A stretch of DNA of 64,000 nt from Staphylococcus xylosus (lineage in GTDB: Bacteria; Bacillota; Bacilli; Staphylococcales; Staphylococcaceae): the NCBI RefSeq assembly GCF_002732165.1, contig NZ_MRZO01000003.1, positions 186,001 to 250,000 on the forward strand, in the 5' to 3' direction. The notes beneath the pieces are model-generated. The model was not told the DNA's origin, made no database searches, and was given only the letters and a program-made list of their open reading frames with translations. Below, one piece after another: positions 18,086 to 27,997 of the stretch; within the stretch, counting starts at the first letter, position 1, and the number at the start of each line of letters is the position of its first letter. Both the position numbers and the translations under genes were made by a program.

Positions 18086-19828
18086 ATGGCAAAAATTAAA
18101 GCAAATGAAGCATTAGTGAAAGCATTACAAGCATGGGACATTGATCACTTATATGGTATTCCTGGTGATTCTATTGATGCAGTGGTCGATAGCTTAAGAA
18201 CGGAAAGAGATAATATTGAATTTGTTCATGTTCGCCATGAAGAAGTAGCAAGTTTAGCTGCTGCTGGATACACAAAACTAACAGGTAAAATTGGCGTCGC
18301 ATTAAGTATCGGTGGCCCTGGTGTTATTCATTTACTAAATGGAATGTATGATGCGAAGATGGATAATGTACCTCAATTGATTTTAGCAGGCCAAACAGAC
18401 AGTACTGCTTTAGGAACAAAAGCTTTCCAAGAAACCGATATTAGCAAAATGGTTGATGATGTAGCTGTATACAAACATCAAGTAACTGAAAATGACAAAG
18501 ATATTTTTGGAATTGTAAATGAAGCAATACGCACAGCTTACGAGAAAAAAGGTGTATCTGTCTTAATCTTGCCTAACAACTTATTGACGCGCAAAGTTAA
18601 AGACACTACTAATCAAAAAGTGGATACTGCACCACCAGCTCGTGTAGCACCAAAACCAAATACTATAAAGAAAGCGGCTAAACTCATTAATAAAAGTAAA
18701 AAGCCAGTAGTATTACTTGGTACTGGTGCACAACATGCAAAAGATGAAGTCCGTGAATTTATAGAAGCATTTAAGATACCAACGATTGTAACGTTACCAG
18801 CAAAAACAGTTCTGTCTGATGCGCATCCTTATAACATAGGAAATCTCGGTAAAATAGGTACTAAAACAGCATATCAAACGATGCAAGATGCGGATTTATT
18901 AATTATGGTTGGTACTAATTATCCTTATGTAGATTATTTACCAAAGAAAAATATCAAAGCAATACAAATTGATACAAATCCAGAAAATATTGGACACCGT
19001 TTTGATGTTAATGTGGGCATTCTTGGTGATAGCAAACTAGCATTGCTACAATTAACTGATATGGCTAAGCATGTTGCAGATCGCAACTTCTTAAATAAAA
19101 CATTAGAAAGAAAGGCTACATGGGATGCTTGGATGGCTGAAGATATGGCTAATGATAGTAAACCTATTAGACCAGAACGTTTAATGGATGCTATAAATAA
19201 AGTTAGAACAGACGATGCCATCTTCTCTATAGATGTCGGTACAGCAACGGTATGGTCTACACGTTATTTAAACTTAACAGTGAATAATAAATTTATTATT
19301 TCTAGTTGGTTAGGTACGATGGGGTGTGCGTTACCTACTGCAATAGCTGCCAAACGCGAGTATCCAAATCGCCAAGTAGTTGGTATTATTGGTGACGGTG
19401 CGTTTGACATGGTTATGCAAGATTTTGCAACTGCAGTGCAGTATGATTTACCAATGACATTATTTGTATTAAATAATGAACAACTTTCATTTATTAAATA
19501 TGAACAACAAGCTGCCGGTGAATTAGAATATGCTATTAACTTCACTGATATTGACTTAGAAAAATTTGCTGAAAGTTGTGGCGGGGTTGGTTACACACTT
19601 AAAGATCCAAACAGAATTGATGAAGTAGTTGAAGCTGCTATGGCTGAAAATAAACCAACGATTGTTAATGTTTATGTAGATGAAAACGCAGCGCCATTAC
19701 CAGGTAAAATTGTAAATGAAGAAGCAATTAATTATGGTAAATGGGCGTTTAGATCTATTACTGAAGATAAAAAATTAGACTTTGATGAATTGCCACCAAT
19801 GTCAACAGCAGTAAAACGTTTCTTCTAA
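18086..19828 (+). CDS. cidC: Pyruvate oxidase CidC
   Basis: A 580-residue thiamine-diphosphate flavoenzyme that decarboxylates pyruvate to acetate and CO2 and passes electrons to menaquinone. The acetate it makes potentiates cell death in S. aureus. The sequence from MAKIKANEALVKALQAWDID onward is nearly that of S. aureus CidC, with the TPP motif GDGAFDMVMQDF and the C-terminal KRFF membrane-activation tail. The frame opens at TTG 18065; ATG 18086 or TTG 18080 is the likely start after the AAGGAG site. It lies 88 bases after cidB and is probably part of the cidABC transcript. Confidence 0.94.
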   Translation: MAKIKANEALVKALQAWDIDHLYGIPGDSIDAVVDSLRTERDNIEFVHVRHEEVASLAAAGYTKLTGKIGVALSIGGPGVIHLLNGMYDAKMDNVPQLILAGQTDSTALGTKAFQETDISKMVDDVAVYKHQVTENDKDIFGIVNEAIRTAYEKKGVSVLILPNNLLTRKVKDTTNQKVDTAPPARVAPKPNTIKKAAKLINKSKKPVVLLGTGAQHAKDEVREFIEAFKIPTIVTLPAKTVLSDAHPYNIGNLGKIGTKTAYQTMQDADLLIMVGTNYPYVDYLPKKNIKAIQIDTNPENIGHRFDVNVGILGDSKLALLQLTDMAKHVADRNFLNKTLERKATWDAWMAEDMANDSKPIRPERLMDAINKVRTDDAIFSIDVGTATVWSTRYLNLTVNNKFIISSWLGTMGCALPTAIAAKREYPNRQVVGIIGDGAFDMVMQDFATAVQYDLPMTLFVLNNEQLSFIKYEQQAAGELEYAINFTDIDLEKFAESCGGVGYTLKDPNRIDEVVEAAMAENKPTIVNVYVDENAAPLPGKIVNEEAINYGKWAFRSITEDKKLDFDELPPMSTAVKRFF

Positions 19829-19921
19829 CATAACAATGAGGCGTTAGTTGCTATAGATGGAGATTTGAAATGTTTTATTGGAAAATAGTTAGTGAATATA
19901 AATGATATAAGTAATTTTATA

Positions 19922-19978
19922 GGGCGAGAACATGTAATCAAAGAAACTTTTGATTTGTGTCTCGCTCTTTTTTTATAT
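19922..19978 (+). terminator. Terminator of cid operon
   Basis: GGGCGAGA pairs with TCTCGCTC, with an inner ATCAAAG / CTTTTGAT stem and a run of seven T. Confidence 0.8.
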
Positions 19979-20138
19979 ACTAAGATATTGATAAAAATCA
20001 AGACTATGGAATAATAGAGTTAACTAAATTTTCAGACAAAAGTAGAAAAGCATGCATTGTGCATCAATAACACTTAGGACTTATAGTGCATTGATTATTT
20101 TATAGCATAGTGTAGTTAAATTGGAGAGGGATGTAAAA

Positions 20139-21533
20139 ATGATTAAAAAAATATTCAAAAATAATCAATTAAAAACACCGCACACTTATGCTCTGTTACT
20201 CTTTATTATCATCTTTTCTAGTGTACTGACATATTTAATACCTGCTGGTGAGTATGCAAGAGAGAAGAAAGATGGACAGACTTTAGTAATATCAGGTTCA
20301 TATGAACAAGTTCAGCAACAAGGTGTATCGTTCTTTGATATTTTTAGGGCTATACCAGAAGGGTTGATTAGTGGTGGAGAAATTGTATTTTATATTTTTC
20401 TAGTAGGTGGGGCGTTTGGAATTGTACATAAGACTGGTGCATTTGAAAATGGTGTGAATAAAGCGATGCAAACACTAGGTTCATACAAAGTGCTAATGAT
20501 TCCTTTAACTATGACTATTTTCTCGATATTAGGTTTTTCAATAGGATTAGCGGAAGAAACGATTATCTTTGTTCCTATTGGCATAATTATCGCACGCACA
20601 CTAGGTTATGACGCGCTTACTGGTGCAGCAATGGTTATTTTGGGAGCGGCCAGTGGTTTTATAGGTGGAATGTTAAACCCTTTTACTGTAGGTGTAGCAC
20701 AAACTGTGGCAGAATTACCAATGTTTTCGGGATGGGGTCTACGTACCATTATTTATATATTTATTCTAATTGCTGCAATTACTTCAGTTATGTTATATGC
20801 GCGAACTGTAAAACGAGATATGTCTAAATCTTTAGTATACGAATTAGAACAAGTTGAAAGTCATGAAAATAGTGTGATTGAAGCAGCACGCTTTACAAAA
20901 CGACAAGCAATTGGTTTAGGGTTAATAGTGATGGTAATCGTATTAAATGTATATGGCATATTTACGTATGGTTGGTCATTTAATGAAATGAGCGCTAACT
21001 TTATACTTGCTGGTTTACTCGCTGGTTTCATTGGTGGCCTTGGATTAAATGGTACTTTTGATGCGATGATTGATGGAATGAAAGATATTCTGTTTGGTGC
21101 TATGATAGTTGGATTTGCCAAAGGTATTATTGTTATTCTGGAAAATGGTCAAGTTATTGATAGTATTGTGCATGGCATGACAACGTTACTTGCGGATGTA
21201 CCATCTTCTTTAGTCATTATTGCTATGTTTATATTACAGTTTATGCTTAATTTCTTTATACCATCTGGGTCTGGTCAAGCCTTGACTACAATGCCTTTAA
21301 TGGTACCTATTTCTGATTTGTTAGATATTAATAGACAAATTACCGTGTTAGCATTCCAATACGGTGATGCTATTAGTAATGTATTATTTCCAACGTCAGC
21401 TATTTTGATGGGAGCCTTAGCAGTAGGTAAAATAACCTATACGCAATGGTTGAAGTTTGCTTGGAAGATCATCTTAGCTTGGGTTATTATCTGTTGTATT
21501 GGTATGTCCATTGCACTTATAATTGGTTATTAA
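20139..21533 (+). CDS. YfcC family transporter
   Basis: About 464 residues with 11-12 membrane helices, of the YfcC group of the C4-dicarboxylate anaerobic carrier / arginine-ornithine exchanger superfamily. Marker segments are YLIPAGEYAR, GFSIGLAEETIIFVPIG, ASGFIGGMLNPFTVGVAQ and IPSGSGQALTTMPLM. The substrate is not known; related proteins move arginine, ornithine or dicarboxylates. The frame begins with TTG at 20121, but ATG 20139 with GGAGAGGG before it is the better start. A single gene between the cid terminator and the ptsG leader. Confidence 0.82.
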   Translation: MIKKIFKNNQLKTPHTYALLLFIIIFSSVLTYLIPAGEYAREKKDGQTLVISGSYEQVQQQGVSFFDIFRAIPEGLISGGEIVFYIFLVGGAFGIVHKTGAFENGVNKAMQTLGSYKVLMIPLTMTIFSILGFSIGLAEETIIFVPIGIIIARTLGYDALTGAAMVILGAASGFIGGMLNPFTVGVAQTVAELPMFSGWGLRTIIYIFILIAAITSVMLYARTVKRDMSKSLVYELEQVESHENSVIEAARFTKRQAIGLGLIVMVIVLNVYGIFTYGWSFNEMSANFILAGLLAGFIGGLGLNGTFDAMIDGMKDILFGAMIVGFAKGIIVILENGQVIDSIVHGMTTLLADVPSSLVIIAMFILQFMLNFFIPSGSGQALTTMPLMVPISDLLDINRQITVLAFQYGDAISNVLFPTSAILMGALAVGKITYTQWLKFAWKIILAWVIICCIGMSIALIIGY

Positions 21534-21590
21534 CGTGAGTTGTTTGGTGCAATTGTATAAGGTCATACAAATTAAAAATAAAAATTTATA

Positions 21591-21619
21591 TTGTATATTT
21601 TATGAAAGCGTTATATAAT
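21591..21619 (+). promoter_or_regulatory. Probable ptsG promoter overlapping a cre-like site
   Basis: TTGTAT (21591-21596) and TATAAT (21614-21619) are separated by 17 bases. Between and over the -10 lies TGAAAGCGTTATAT (21603-21616), which matches the CcpA cre consensus in all but one core position. This suggests catabolite control in addition to antitermination. Confidence 0.6.
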
Positions 21620-21644
21620 GTAAAAAAACATATCGTTACTTTGC

Positions 21645-21716
21645 GTGTTACTGGTTAAGCAGGCATGAGCAAACAGAAAGACTATAGGGAATAGTCTGTT
21701 TGCTCATGCCTTTTTG
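21645..21716 (+). promoter_or_regulatory. ptsG leader: RAT antiterminator site overlapping terminator
   Basis: GTGTTACTGGTTAAGCAGGC (from 21645) resembles the ribonucleic antiterminator of Bacillus ptsG recognised by GlcT. It overlaps the left arm of a perfect 16-bp terminator (21661-21676 with 21696-21711) ending in a T-run. Transcription would stop here unless a GlcT/BglG-type protein stabilises the RAT hairpin when glucose is present. GlcT itself is not in the window. Confidence 0.78.
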
Positions 21717-21762
21717 CGCACTAATAACGATCAAATTATATTTTTGGAAGGGATGTTTTTAT

Positions 21763-23799
21763 ATGTTTAAAAAGCTATTCGGACAGCTTCAGCGTATAGG
21801 TAAAGCTTTAATGTTACCAGTCGCTATTTTACCTGCTGCCGGGCTATTGTTGGCAATAGGTACAGCTATACAAGGTGAGGAACTACAACACTATCTACCA
21901 TTTATTCAAAATGCGGGTGTTCAGAGTGTTGGCGAAATGATGGCAGGCGCTGGAAGTAGTATATTTGATAATTTACCAATGATATTTGCTTTGGGTGTTG
22001 CGATAGGTTTAGCTGGTGGAGATGGTGTTGCAGCAATTGCAGCCTTTGTCGGCTATGTTATTATGAACAAAACAATGGGGGCATTTTTACATGTGACACC
22101 AGATAACGTTAACGATGCAGCAAGTGGTTATGCAAGTGTCTTAGGAATCCCAACGTTACAAACAGGTGTGTTCGGCGGTATTATTATTGGGGCATTAGCA
22201 GCGTGGTGTTATAACAAATTCTATAATATTTCATTACCGTCTTACTTAGGTTTCTTTGCTGGTAAACGTTTTGTACCAATTATGATGGCAACAACTTCAT
22301 TTGTATTAGCGTTCCCAATGGCATTAATATGGCCAAGTATTCAAACTGGCTTAAACGCATTTAGTGAAGGATTATTAGATTCAAATACAGGGGTCGCAGT
22401 TTTCTTATTCGGATTTATTAAACGTTTGTTGATTCCATTTGGTTTACATCACATTTTTCATGCACCGTTTTGGTTTGAATTTGGCGCTTGGAAAAATGCA
22501 GCTGGCGAAATAATTCATGGTGACCAACGTATCTTCATTGAACAAATTAAAGAAGGTAGTAATTTAACTGCTGGTAAATTTATGCAAGGGGAATTTCCAG
22601 TTATGATGTTTGGTCTCCCAGCAGCAGCTTTAGCAATTTATCACACAGCAAAACCTGAAAATAAAAAAGTAGTAGCTGGATTAATGGGGTCAGCAGCTTT
22701 AACTTCTTTCTTAACAGGTATTACAGAACCATTAGAATTTTCATTCTTATTTGTAGCACCATTACTATTTTTAATTCATGCAATTCTTGATGGTCTATCT
22801 TTCTTAACTTTATATTTACTAGATGTACACTTAGGCTATACTTTCTCAGGTGGATTTATCGATTATGTCTTATTAGGGGTCTTACCTAATAAAACACAAT
22901 GGTGGCTAGTTATTCCTGTAGGACTTGTCTACGCAGTAATTTACTACTTTGTATTCCGATTCTTTATCCTTAAATTTAAATACAAAACACCAGGTCGCGA
23001 AGATAAACAAGCGCAAGTTACGAATTCATCTGCAAGTGAATTACCGTTTAATGTTTTAAACGCAATGGGTGGACAAGATAATATCAAACACCTTGATGCA
23101 TGTATTACGAGATTGCGTGTTGAAGTAGCAGATAAAAGTAAAGTGGATACTGCGGAATTGAAAGCATTAGGTGCTTCAGGTGTACTTGAAGTAGGTAATA
23201 ATATGCAAGCAATTTTTGGACCTAAATCTGATCAAATTAAACATGATATGTCTTTAATTATGAAAGGCGAAATCACAAAACCTAGTGAGACTACAATCAC
23301 TGAAGAAGATGAGGAAAATACGGTTCAATTAAATAAAGACTCAGATACAGAGATTTATGCTCCGGGTAAAGGACAGCTTATTCCTTTATCAGAAGTGCCT
23401 GATCAAGTATTTGCTCAAAAAATGATGGGTGATGGTGTAGGTTTTGTTCCAGAAAATGGAGAAATTGTAGCACCATTTGATGGAACCGTTAAAACAATCT
23501 TCCCGACGAAACATGCTATTGGTCTAGAATCTGAACAAGGCATAGAATTATTGATTCATATCGGCATCGATACAGTTAAGTTGAATGGTGAAGGTTTTGA
23601 AAGTCTTGTGAATACTGGAGATACGATTAAGAAAGGTCAACCGCTTATGAAGGTTGATTTAGACTATATTAAGTCTAACGCACCAAGTATCGTAACGCCT
23701 TTAATCGTAACAAATTTAGAAGATCGTACAATTGAAACAGCTGATGCGAACCATGTATCTGCTGATGAACTAATTATGAAAATTAGCCAAAAATTATAA
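21763..23799 (+). CDS. ptsG: PTS glucose-specific EIICBA
   Basis: A 678-residue phosphotransferase permease that imports and phosphorylates glucose. Domains in order are IIC (residues 1 to about 420, membrane), IIB with phospho-cysteine Cys447 (DACITRLR) and IIA with phospho-histidine His599 ([10 protein letters not shown]). The frame opens inside the leader terminator at 21700, but ATG 21763 after GGAAGGGATG gives the normal [15 protein letters not shown] start. Expression is probably controlled by the RAT/terminator and the cre-like site upstream. Confidence 0.94.
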   Translation: MFKKLFGQLQRIGKALMLPVAILPAAGLLLAIGTAIQGEELQHYLPFIQNAGVQSVGEMMAGAGSSIFDNLPMIFALGVAIGLAGGDGVAAIAAFVGYVIMNKTMGAFLHVTPDNVNDAASGYASVLGIPTLQTGVFGGIIIGALAAWCYNKFYNISLPSYLGFFAGKRFVPIMMATTSFVLAFPMALIWPSIQTGLNAFSEGLLDSNTGVAVFLFGFIKRLLIPFGLHHIFHAPFWFEFGAWKNAAGEIIHGDQRIFIEQIKEGSNLTAGKFMQGEFPVMMFGLPAAALAIYHTAKPENKKVVAGLMGSAALTSFLTGITEPLEFSFLFVAPLLFLIHAILDGLSFLTLYLLDVHLGYTFSGGFIDYVLLGVLPNKTQWWLVIPVGLVYAVIYYFVFRFFILKFKYKTPGREDKQAQVTNSSASELPFNVLNAMGGQDNIKHLDACITRLRVEVADKSKVDTAELKALGASGVLEVGNNMQAIFGPKSDQIKHDMSLIMKGEITKPSETTITEEDEENTVQLNKDSDTEIYAPGKGQLIPLSEVPDQVFAQKMMGDGVGFVPENGEIVAPFDGTVKTIFPTKHAIGLESEQGIELLIHIGIDTVKLNGEGFESLVNTGDTIKKGQPLMKVDLDYIKSNAPSIVTPLIVTNLEDRTIETADANHVSADELIMKISQKL

Positions 23800-23821
23800 A
23801 TCATAAAATTAAAACTAATAG

Positions 23822-23858
23822 AGCTCGAGACATCATACAATATGTCTCGAGCTTTTTT
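23822..23858 (+). terminator. Terminator of ptsG
   Basis: A perfect 12-bp stem AGCTCGAGACAT / ATGTCTCGAGCT with an 8-base loop and a T-run. Confidence 0.9.
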
Positions 23859-23955
23859 ATCATGATAAGGATTATATAGAAATAAAAGTGTTGAAATATT
23901 CTGAAATTGTAAATATCATTAGAATTAAGAAAAGAGAAAGTAATGGGTGATAAAA

Positions 23956-24516
23956 ATGAAATATAAACCAACTATGCATGTAATGCCGAAAGTATCGTTA
24001 GTACCACCAGAATTAAATATGGCAGAACCACTGTATAGAACAATTAAAAATAACTTTACACACTTGGCACCGTTTTTAGATTTTATAACAGAAGATGTGA
24101 CGATTGAAGATGAACGTGCATATTTAAAAATGATGATTCAGCAACATGCGGACAATAAAGCGAGGTTATTCTTAATTTACTATGAGACATCACTTATAGG
24201 TACTGTTGATTTACATAAAATAGATCATAACAATCGTAAAGCTGAAGTAGGTTATTGGATAGCTGAAGGATATGCGGGTAAAAACATAGTAACGAATTGT
24301 GTTAATCATTTATGTCACTTTGCATTTGAAACCTTATCTCTTAACAAACTTATAATTAAAGCGGATGTTAGAAATATAGCCAGTAACAAAGTGGCTGAAA
24401 AAGCAGGATTTACTTTTCTAGCAACAGATGTAGAAGACATCTTTGATGGTGAAAATTATAGAGATATGAATAGATATGTCTTACTTAAAAAACAATTTGA
24501 TCAGCAACCGAGATAA
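23956..24516 (+). CDS. GNAT acetyltransferase (RimJ/RimL type)
   Basis: About 186 residues of the GCN5-related N-acetyltransferase family. The acetyl-CoA binding region is AEVGYWIAEGYAGKNIVTNC, followed by NKLIIKADVRNIASNKVAEKAGF, which marks the RimJ/RimL ribosomal-protein acetyltransferase subgroup. The frame opens at GTG 23947, but ATG 23956 follows a GGGTGA site. It heads a closely spaced three-gene group with the VOC protein and the PLP enzyme. The acetylated substrate is unknown. Confidence 0.82.
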   Translation: MKYKPTMHVMPKVSLVPPELNMAEPLYRTIKNNFTHLAPFLDFITEDVTIEDERAYLKMMIQQHADNKARLFLIYYETSLIGTVDLHKIDHNNRKAEVGYWIAEGYAGKNIVTNCVNHLCHFAFETLSLNKLIIKADVRNIASNKVAEKAGFTFLATDVEDIFDGENYRDMNRYVLLKKQFDQQPR

Positions 24517-24538
24517 TTTGTTATTAGGAGGGGAGTAT

Positions 24539-25060
24539 ATGGAACTTACTAGAGGCATTAACCATATAGGCTTAACAGTTCCTGACATTGAAAGTGCTAC
24601 TCAGTTTTTCAAAGAAGCTCTAAACGGTAAAATTGCGTATGATAGTCAAACTAAAGCAGAGGAGCCACGAGGGGGAGCACATGTTGAACATGTTTTAAAT
24701 ATTGAACAAGGGGCAGTAATTGTAAAAAAACGTATGATGGTATTTAATAATGGTCCTAATATAGAGATGTTTGAATTTGAACAAGCTAAACAAAATAATC
24801 CGACGTCTTTACAGGATATAGGATTTACACATATTTCATTTTATGTTGATGACTTTGACAATACACTAGCACAAGTTAAACAAGCCGGAGGTATACCAGT
24901 ATCTGAACCACATACTAATACAAGATATGAAGATACGGTAGGTAATCAAACAGTGTATATTAAAACACCATGGGGGAGTCTCATTGAGTTACAAACAGTA
25001 CCTAATGGCTTTTATTATCCGGAACATAGCGAAGCAACTGTTTTTATACCAGAGCCATAA
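24539..25060 (+). CDS. VOC superfamily (glyoxalase/bleomycin-resistance type) protein
   Basis: A 173-residue vicinal-oxygen-chelate protein. The opening GINHIGLTVPDIESATQFF supplies the first metal histidine, FTHISFYVDDFDNTLAQVK the second, and LIELQTVP the glutamate. The start ATG 24539 has a near-perfect AGGAGGGG site. It sits 22 bases after the GNAT gene and 29 before the PLP enzyme, suggesting an operon. The substrate is unknown: it could be a lyase, dioxygenase or binding protein. Confidence 0.82.
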   Translation: MELTRGINHIGLTVPDIESATQFFKEALNGKIAYDSQTKAEEPRGGAHVEHVLNIEQGAVIVKKRMMVFNNGPNIEMFEFEQAKQNNPTSLQDIGFTHISFYVDDFDNTLAQVKQAGGIPVSEPHTNTRYEDTVGNQTVYIKTPWGSLIELQTVPNGFYYPEHSEATVFIPEP

Positions 25061-25089
25061 ACAGATATGACTAAAGGGAGGAAATAAAG

Positions 25090-26073
25090 ATGTTACAAAA
25101 CAAATTAAATGTAGCTAATTTGAAAACACCTATTCATAAATTAGAACAATTAAGTGAGACTTTAGGTAAAAATATTTATATTAAAAGAGACGACTATACT
25201 GGAACTGAGATTTCTGGTAACAAGGTGCGTAAATTAGAATATACCTTGCAATATGTCTTGGATAATGGCTACGATACAGTAATCACAACTGGAGCCATAA
25301 CATCAAATCACGCAAGAGCGACCGCTGCATTATGTGCACAATTCAACATAACATGTCATTTAGTACTCCGAGGTAACTTGGCAGAGTTTGAAGGGAATTT
25401 ATTTTTAGATGCAATGTTGGGGGCACACATTCACATTATTGAGCCATCTGCTTCAAGAGAAGAAGCAATGGAAGCATTACAAACTGAATTAGAAAAACAA
25501 GGGAAACGGACATTTGCTATACCGACAGGCGCTTCTGATTGGATAGGATCACACGGTTATATCAACGCTTTTAATGAGATTGTTGAACAAGAAACAGATA
25601 TGGATGTCCAATTCGATTCAATTAATTTAGCTGTCGGTTCTGGAGGAACTTATGCTGGTCTTTGGTACGGTAATATAAGCCATGATTTAAATAAAAATAT
25701 CACGGGATTCGCAGTTACTCAAAGTGCGTATGAATTTAAAACAAAAATAATCGATATATTAACTCATTTAGATGATAGTATAGCATCATTTGACACGATA
25801 TCTATCAACGATGATTATATTGGTCTAGGTTACGGGCAAGCTACAGATGAAGAATTACAATTTTATATCGATATTGCCCAACAAGAAGGAATTATTTTAG
25901 ACCCAACCTATACAGGAAAAGCCTTTAGAGGCTTAGTAGAAGAAATTAAAGCTGGTAGCTACGACAATCAAAATAATATTTTATTTATCCATACAGGTGG
26001 ATTACAAGGTTATACACAGGCAACAAGAACGCGTATGCAACAGTTACTTCCTGAAATTTCACATGATAAGTAG
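25090..26073 (+). CDS. D-cysteine desulfhydrase / ACC deaminase family PLP enzyme
   Basis: A 327-residue pyridoxal-phosphate enzyme of the ACC deaminase / D-cysteine desulfhydrase family. The Schiff-base lysine is in SGNKVRKLEY (about residue 46), the phosphate-binding loop is VGSGGTYAGL, and ITSNHARA is conserved. D-cysteine desulfhydrase converts D-cysteine to pyruvate, ammonia and sulfide and is the more likely activity in bacteria without ethylene chemistry. It ends the apparent GNAT-VOC-PLP operon. The precise substrate is inferred from family only. Confidence 0.83.
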   Translation: MLQNKLNVANLKTPIHKLEQLSETLGKNIYIKRDDYTGTEISGNKVRKLEYTLQYVLDNGYDTVITTGAITSNHARATAALCAQFNITCHLVLRGNLAEFEGNLFLDAMLGAHIHIIEPSASREEAMEALQTELEKQGKRTFAIPTGASDWIGSHGYINAFNEIVEQETDMDVQFDSINLAVGSGGTYAGLWYGNISHDLNKNITGFAVTQSAYEFKTKIIDILTHLDDSIASFDTISINDDYIGLGYGQATDEELQFYIDIAQQEGIILDPTYTGKAFRGLVEEIKAGSYDNQNNILFIHTGGLQGYTQATRTRMQQLLPEISHDK

Positions 26074-26214
26074 AAATAAACTAAGAACGATGATGGCGTT
26101 TGCATTAAAGTCAAATATTACAGACAAAGTTTATATTGGTTAATGTGCGTATGTCCATATTAATGGTATTGAGTTATAACATGCTACGTAATTATATAAG
26201 GAGTGTCATGAGTC

Positions 26215-26619
26215 ATGACTATTAGGAAATTAGTGTCAGAAAAAGCGATAGAAGTGAATGGTTACGATATAGATGGGATGGGTATCGTAAGTAACATAGT
26301 ATATATCAGGTAGTTTGAAGATTTACGTACGGATTTTATAAATCAATATATGCCTTACTCTGATATGATGAATCAACATATTTCACCAATATTAATGAAA
26401 ACAGAAGCAGAATACCAAACACCTATAACGATACATGATAAACCAATAGGACGTTGCTACATTGTAAAAGCGAGCAGATTGCGTTGGGAATTCGAATTCG
26501 AGATTGTGTCGGAGAGCAAAGTACATTGTTTAGGCCATCAAAATGGCACATTTTTTGACTTACAACAGCAAAAGTTAACCAAATTACCAGAAGTTTTTCA
26601 AAATATATTGCGAGAATAG
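26215..26619 (+). pseudogene. Acyl-CoA thioesterase (4HBT/hotdog type) interrupted by a stop codon
   Basis: A hotdog-fold thioesterase-like frame of 134 codons runs from ATG 26215 to 26619 but has TAG at 26311-26313. The residues on both sides read DIDGMGIVSNIVYIR then FEDLRTDF. In the family a tryptophan (TGG) normally follows the tyrosine/arginine segment, so one G-to-A change explains the stop. The downstream ORF (first ATG at 26350) stays in frame and intact, which suggests a recent loss or a sequencing error. The ribosome site is AAGGAG at 26198-26203. Confidence 0.75.
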
Positions 26620-26746
26620 AATTAGCTTAGTGAGGTATTTGAATGAGTTTATGTATGATATTATAGGTAAGCATAAAGTTTACTACATTATAGATAAACA
26701 CGGCATAATGATATTCAATTTATTAAAACAAAGGTGGTGTTCAATC

Positions 26747-27076
26747 GTGCAACAAACATTGACAACGATAGATTCATTTCACGACTTTATAGCTCGACAT
26801 CCATTGGCTATAATACACATTATGAGGGACAATTGTAGTGTGTGTCACGCAGTATTGCCACAGATAGCTGACATAGTAAAGGATTTTCCTAATGTACCAT
26901 TGGGTATTGTTAATCAAAGCGAGTTGGAAGAGATAGCGGGTGAATTATCTATCTTTACAGTACCGGTAGATTTGATATATCTAGATGGAAAAGAGATGCA
27001 TCGCCAGGGTCGTTTCATTGATATGCAACAATTTGAACATCAATTGAGATTAATGTATGAAAGTTTAGATAACTAA
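26747..27076 (+). CDS. Thioredoxin-like protein
   Basis: About 109 residues with a thioredoxin fold. The redox motif is DNCSVCHAVLP (CxxC at about residues 32-35), followed by the cis-proline segment FTVPVDLIYLDG. The frame is open back to 26630, but the GTG at 26747 has an AAGGTGG site and gives the usual thioredoxin length. It follows the broken thioesterase by 127 bases. No signal peptide is present, so it is a cytosolic disulfide reductase or chaperone. Confidence 0.78.
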   Translation: MQQTLTTIDSFHDFIARHPLAIIHIMRDNCSVCHAVLPQIADIVKDFPNVPLGIVNQSELEEIAGELSIFTVPVDLIYLDGKEMHRQGRFIDMQQFEHQLRLMYESLDN

Positions 27077-27199
27077 AATTTGGTGAGCGCTTTTTTGTAG
27101 TTACTCATATTAATAAAATAATGAATCTCTGTTAATATAATATGAACTTCTTTTGGGGTTGCTATATATTTGAAAGCTATTAAGCAAAGATTATGAAAG

Positions 27200-27233
27200 A
27201 GCTGAGACAATAATTATCTCTCAGCTTTTTTTT
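27200..27233 (+). terminator. Terminator after thioredoxin-like gene
   Basis: AGCTGAGA pairs with TCTCAGCT, followed by a run of eight T. Confidence 0.85.
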
Positions 27234-27348
27234 GTTTTCTAGAAATCAAATTGCTCATCATAAAAGAGTGGAAAATTTGATAAAAACTGTCATAATTACA
27301 TTAAATAATGTATGATAAGTAAAATTCATAGTGCTAAGGGGGATTTTT

Positions 27349-27867
27349 ATGCGAATTGAAAGGGTTTGTCCGAATGAAGCGGAAGCGCTTTATGATTGTA
27401 TGAAAAAAATTGATCAAGAGTCCCAATATATGCTCTATTTACCAGAAGAGAGAAATTTCGATAAAGAACGCTTTGTAGACGATATAAGACGCAATTTTTA
27501 TATTGGTGTTAAGTCGGAAAATAATCAAATCTTAGGTTATTTATCGGTACATATTAGTACATTAGCAAAAGTGAGGCATATTGGTTACATTGTTACTGGA
27601 TTAATCAATGACATACAACAACAAGGTTTAGCAACTCAAATGTTTGATGAAACTTTTAAATGGGCTAAACGAAAAGGTCTCAGAAGGTTGGAATTAACAG
27701 TGATTACTACCAATAAACGTGCTGTGAATTTTTATGAAAAGATAGGATTCAAGATTGAAGGAATTAAACATAGTTCTGTTTATATGGATGATCATTATTT
27801 TGATGAATTGTATATGTCTATGATGTTAAATGAAATATATGATAGCGAGCCTAAAGATATAGGGTAA
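27349..27867 (+). CDS. GNAT family acetyltransferase
   Basis: About 172 residues of the GCN5-related acetyltransferase family. HIGYIVTGLINDIQQQGLAT carries the acetyl-CoA pyrophosphate loop and LTVITTNKRAVNFYEKIGFK the second conserved block. The frame opens at 27331, but ATG 27349 lies behind a TAAGGGGGA site. It is flanked by a terminator upstream and 130 bases of spacer downstream, so it is probably a single gene. The substrate is unknown. Confidence 0.8.
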   Translation: MRIERVCPNEAEALYDCMKKIDQESQYMLYLPEERNFDKERFVDDIRRNFYIGVKSENNQILGYLSVHISTLAKVRHIGYIVTGLINDIQQQGLATQMFDETFKWAKRKGLRRLELTVITTNKRAVNFYEKIGFKIEGIKHSSVYMDDHYFDELYMSMMLNEIYDSEPKDIG

Positions 27868-27997
27868 GCCTTTTTGTTAATTTTAGATAATGTCATTGTT
27901 AGCTAAGGATATAGTTCCTTTTGTTAAAATTATTGCTAAGTTTGTTATAAACTATATGTAATAACAATATTAATGTAATAGGCAAGGAGGAAAAATT

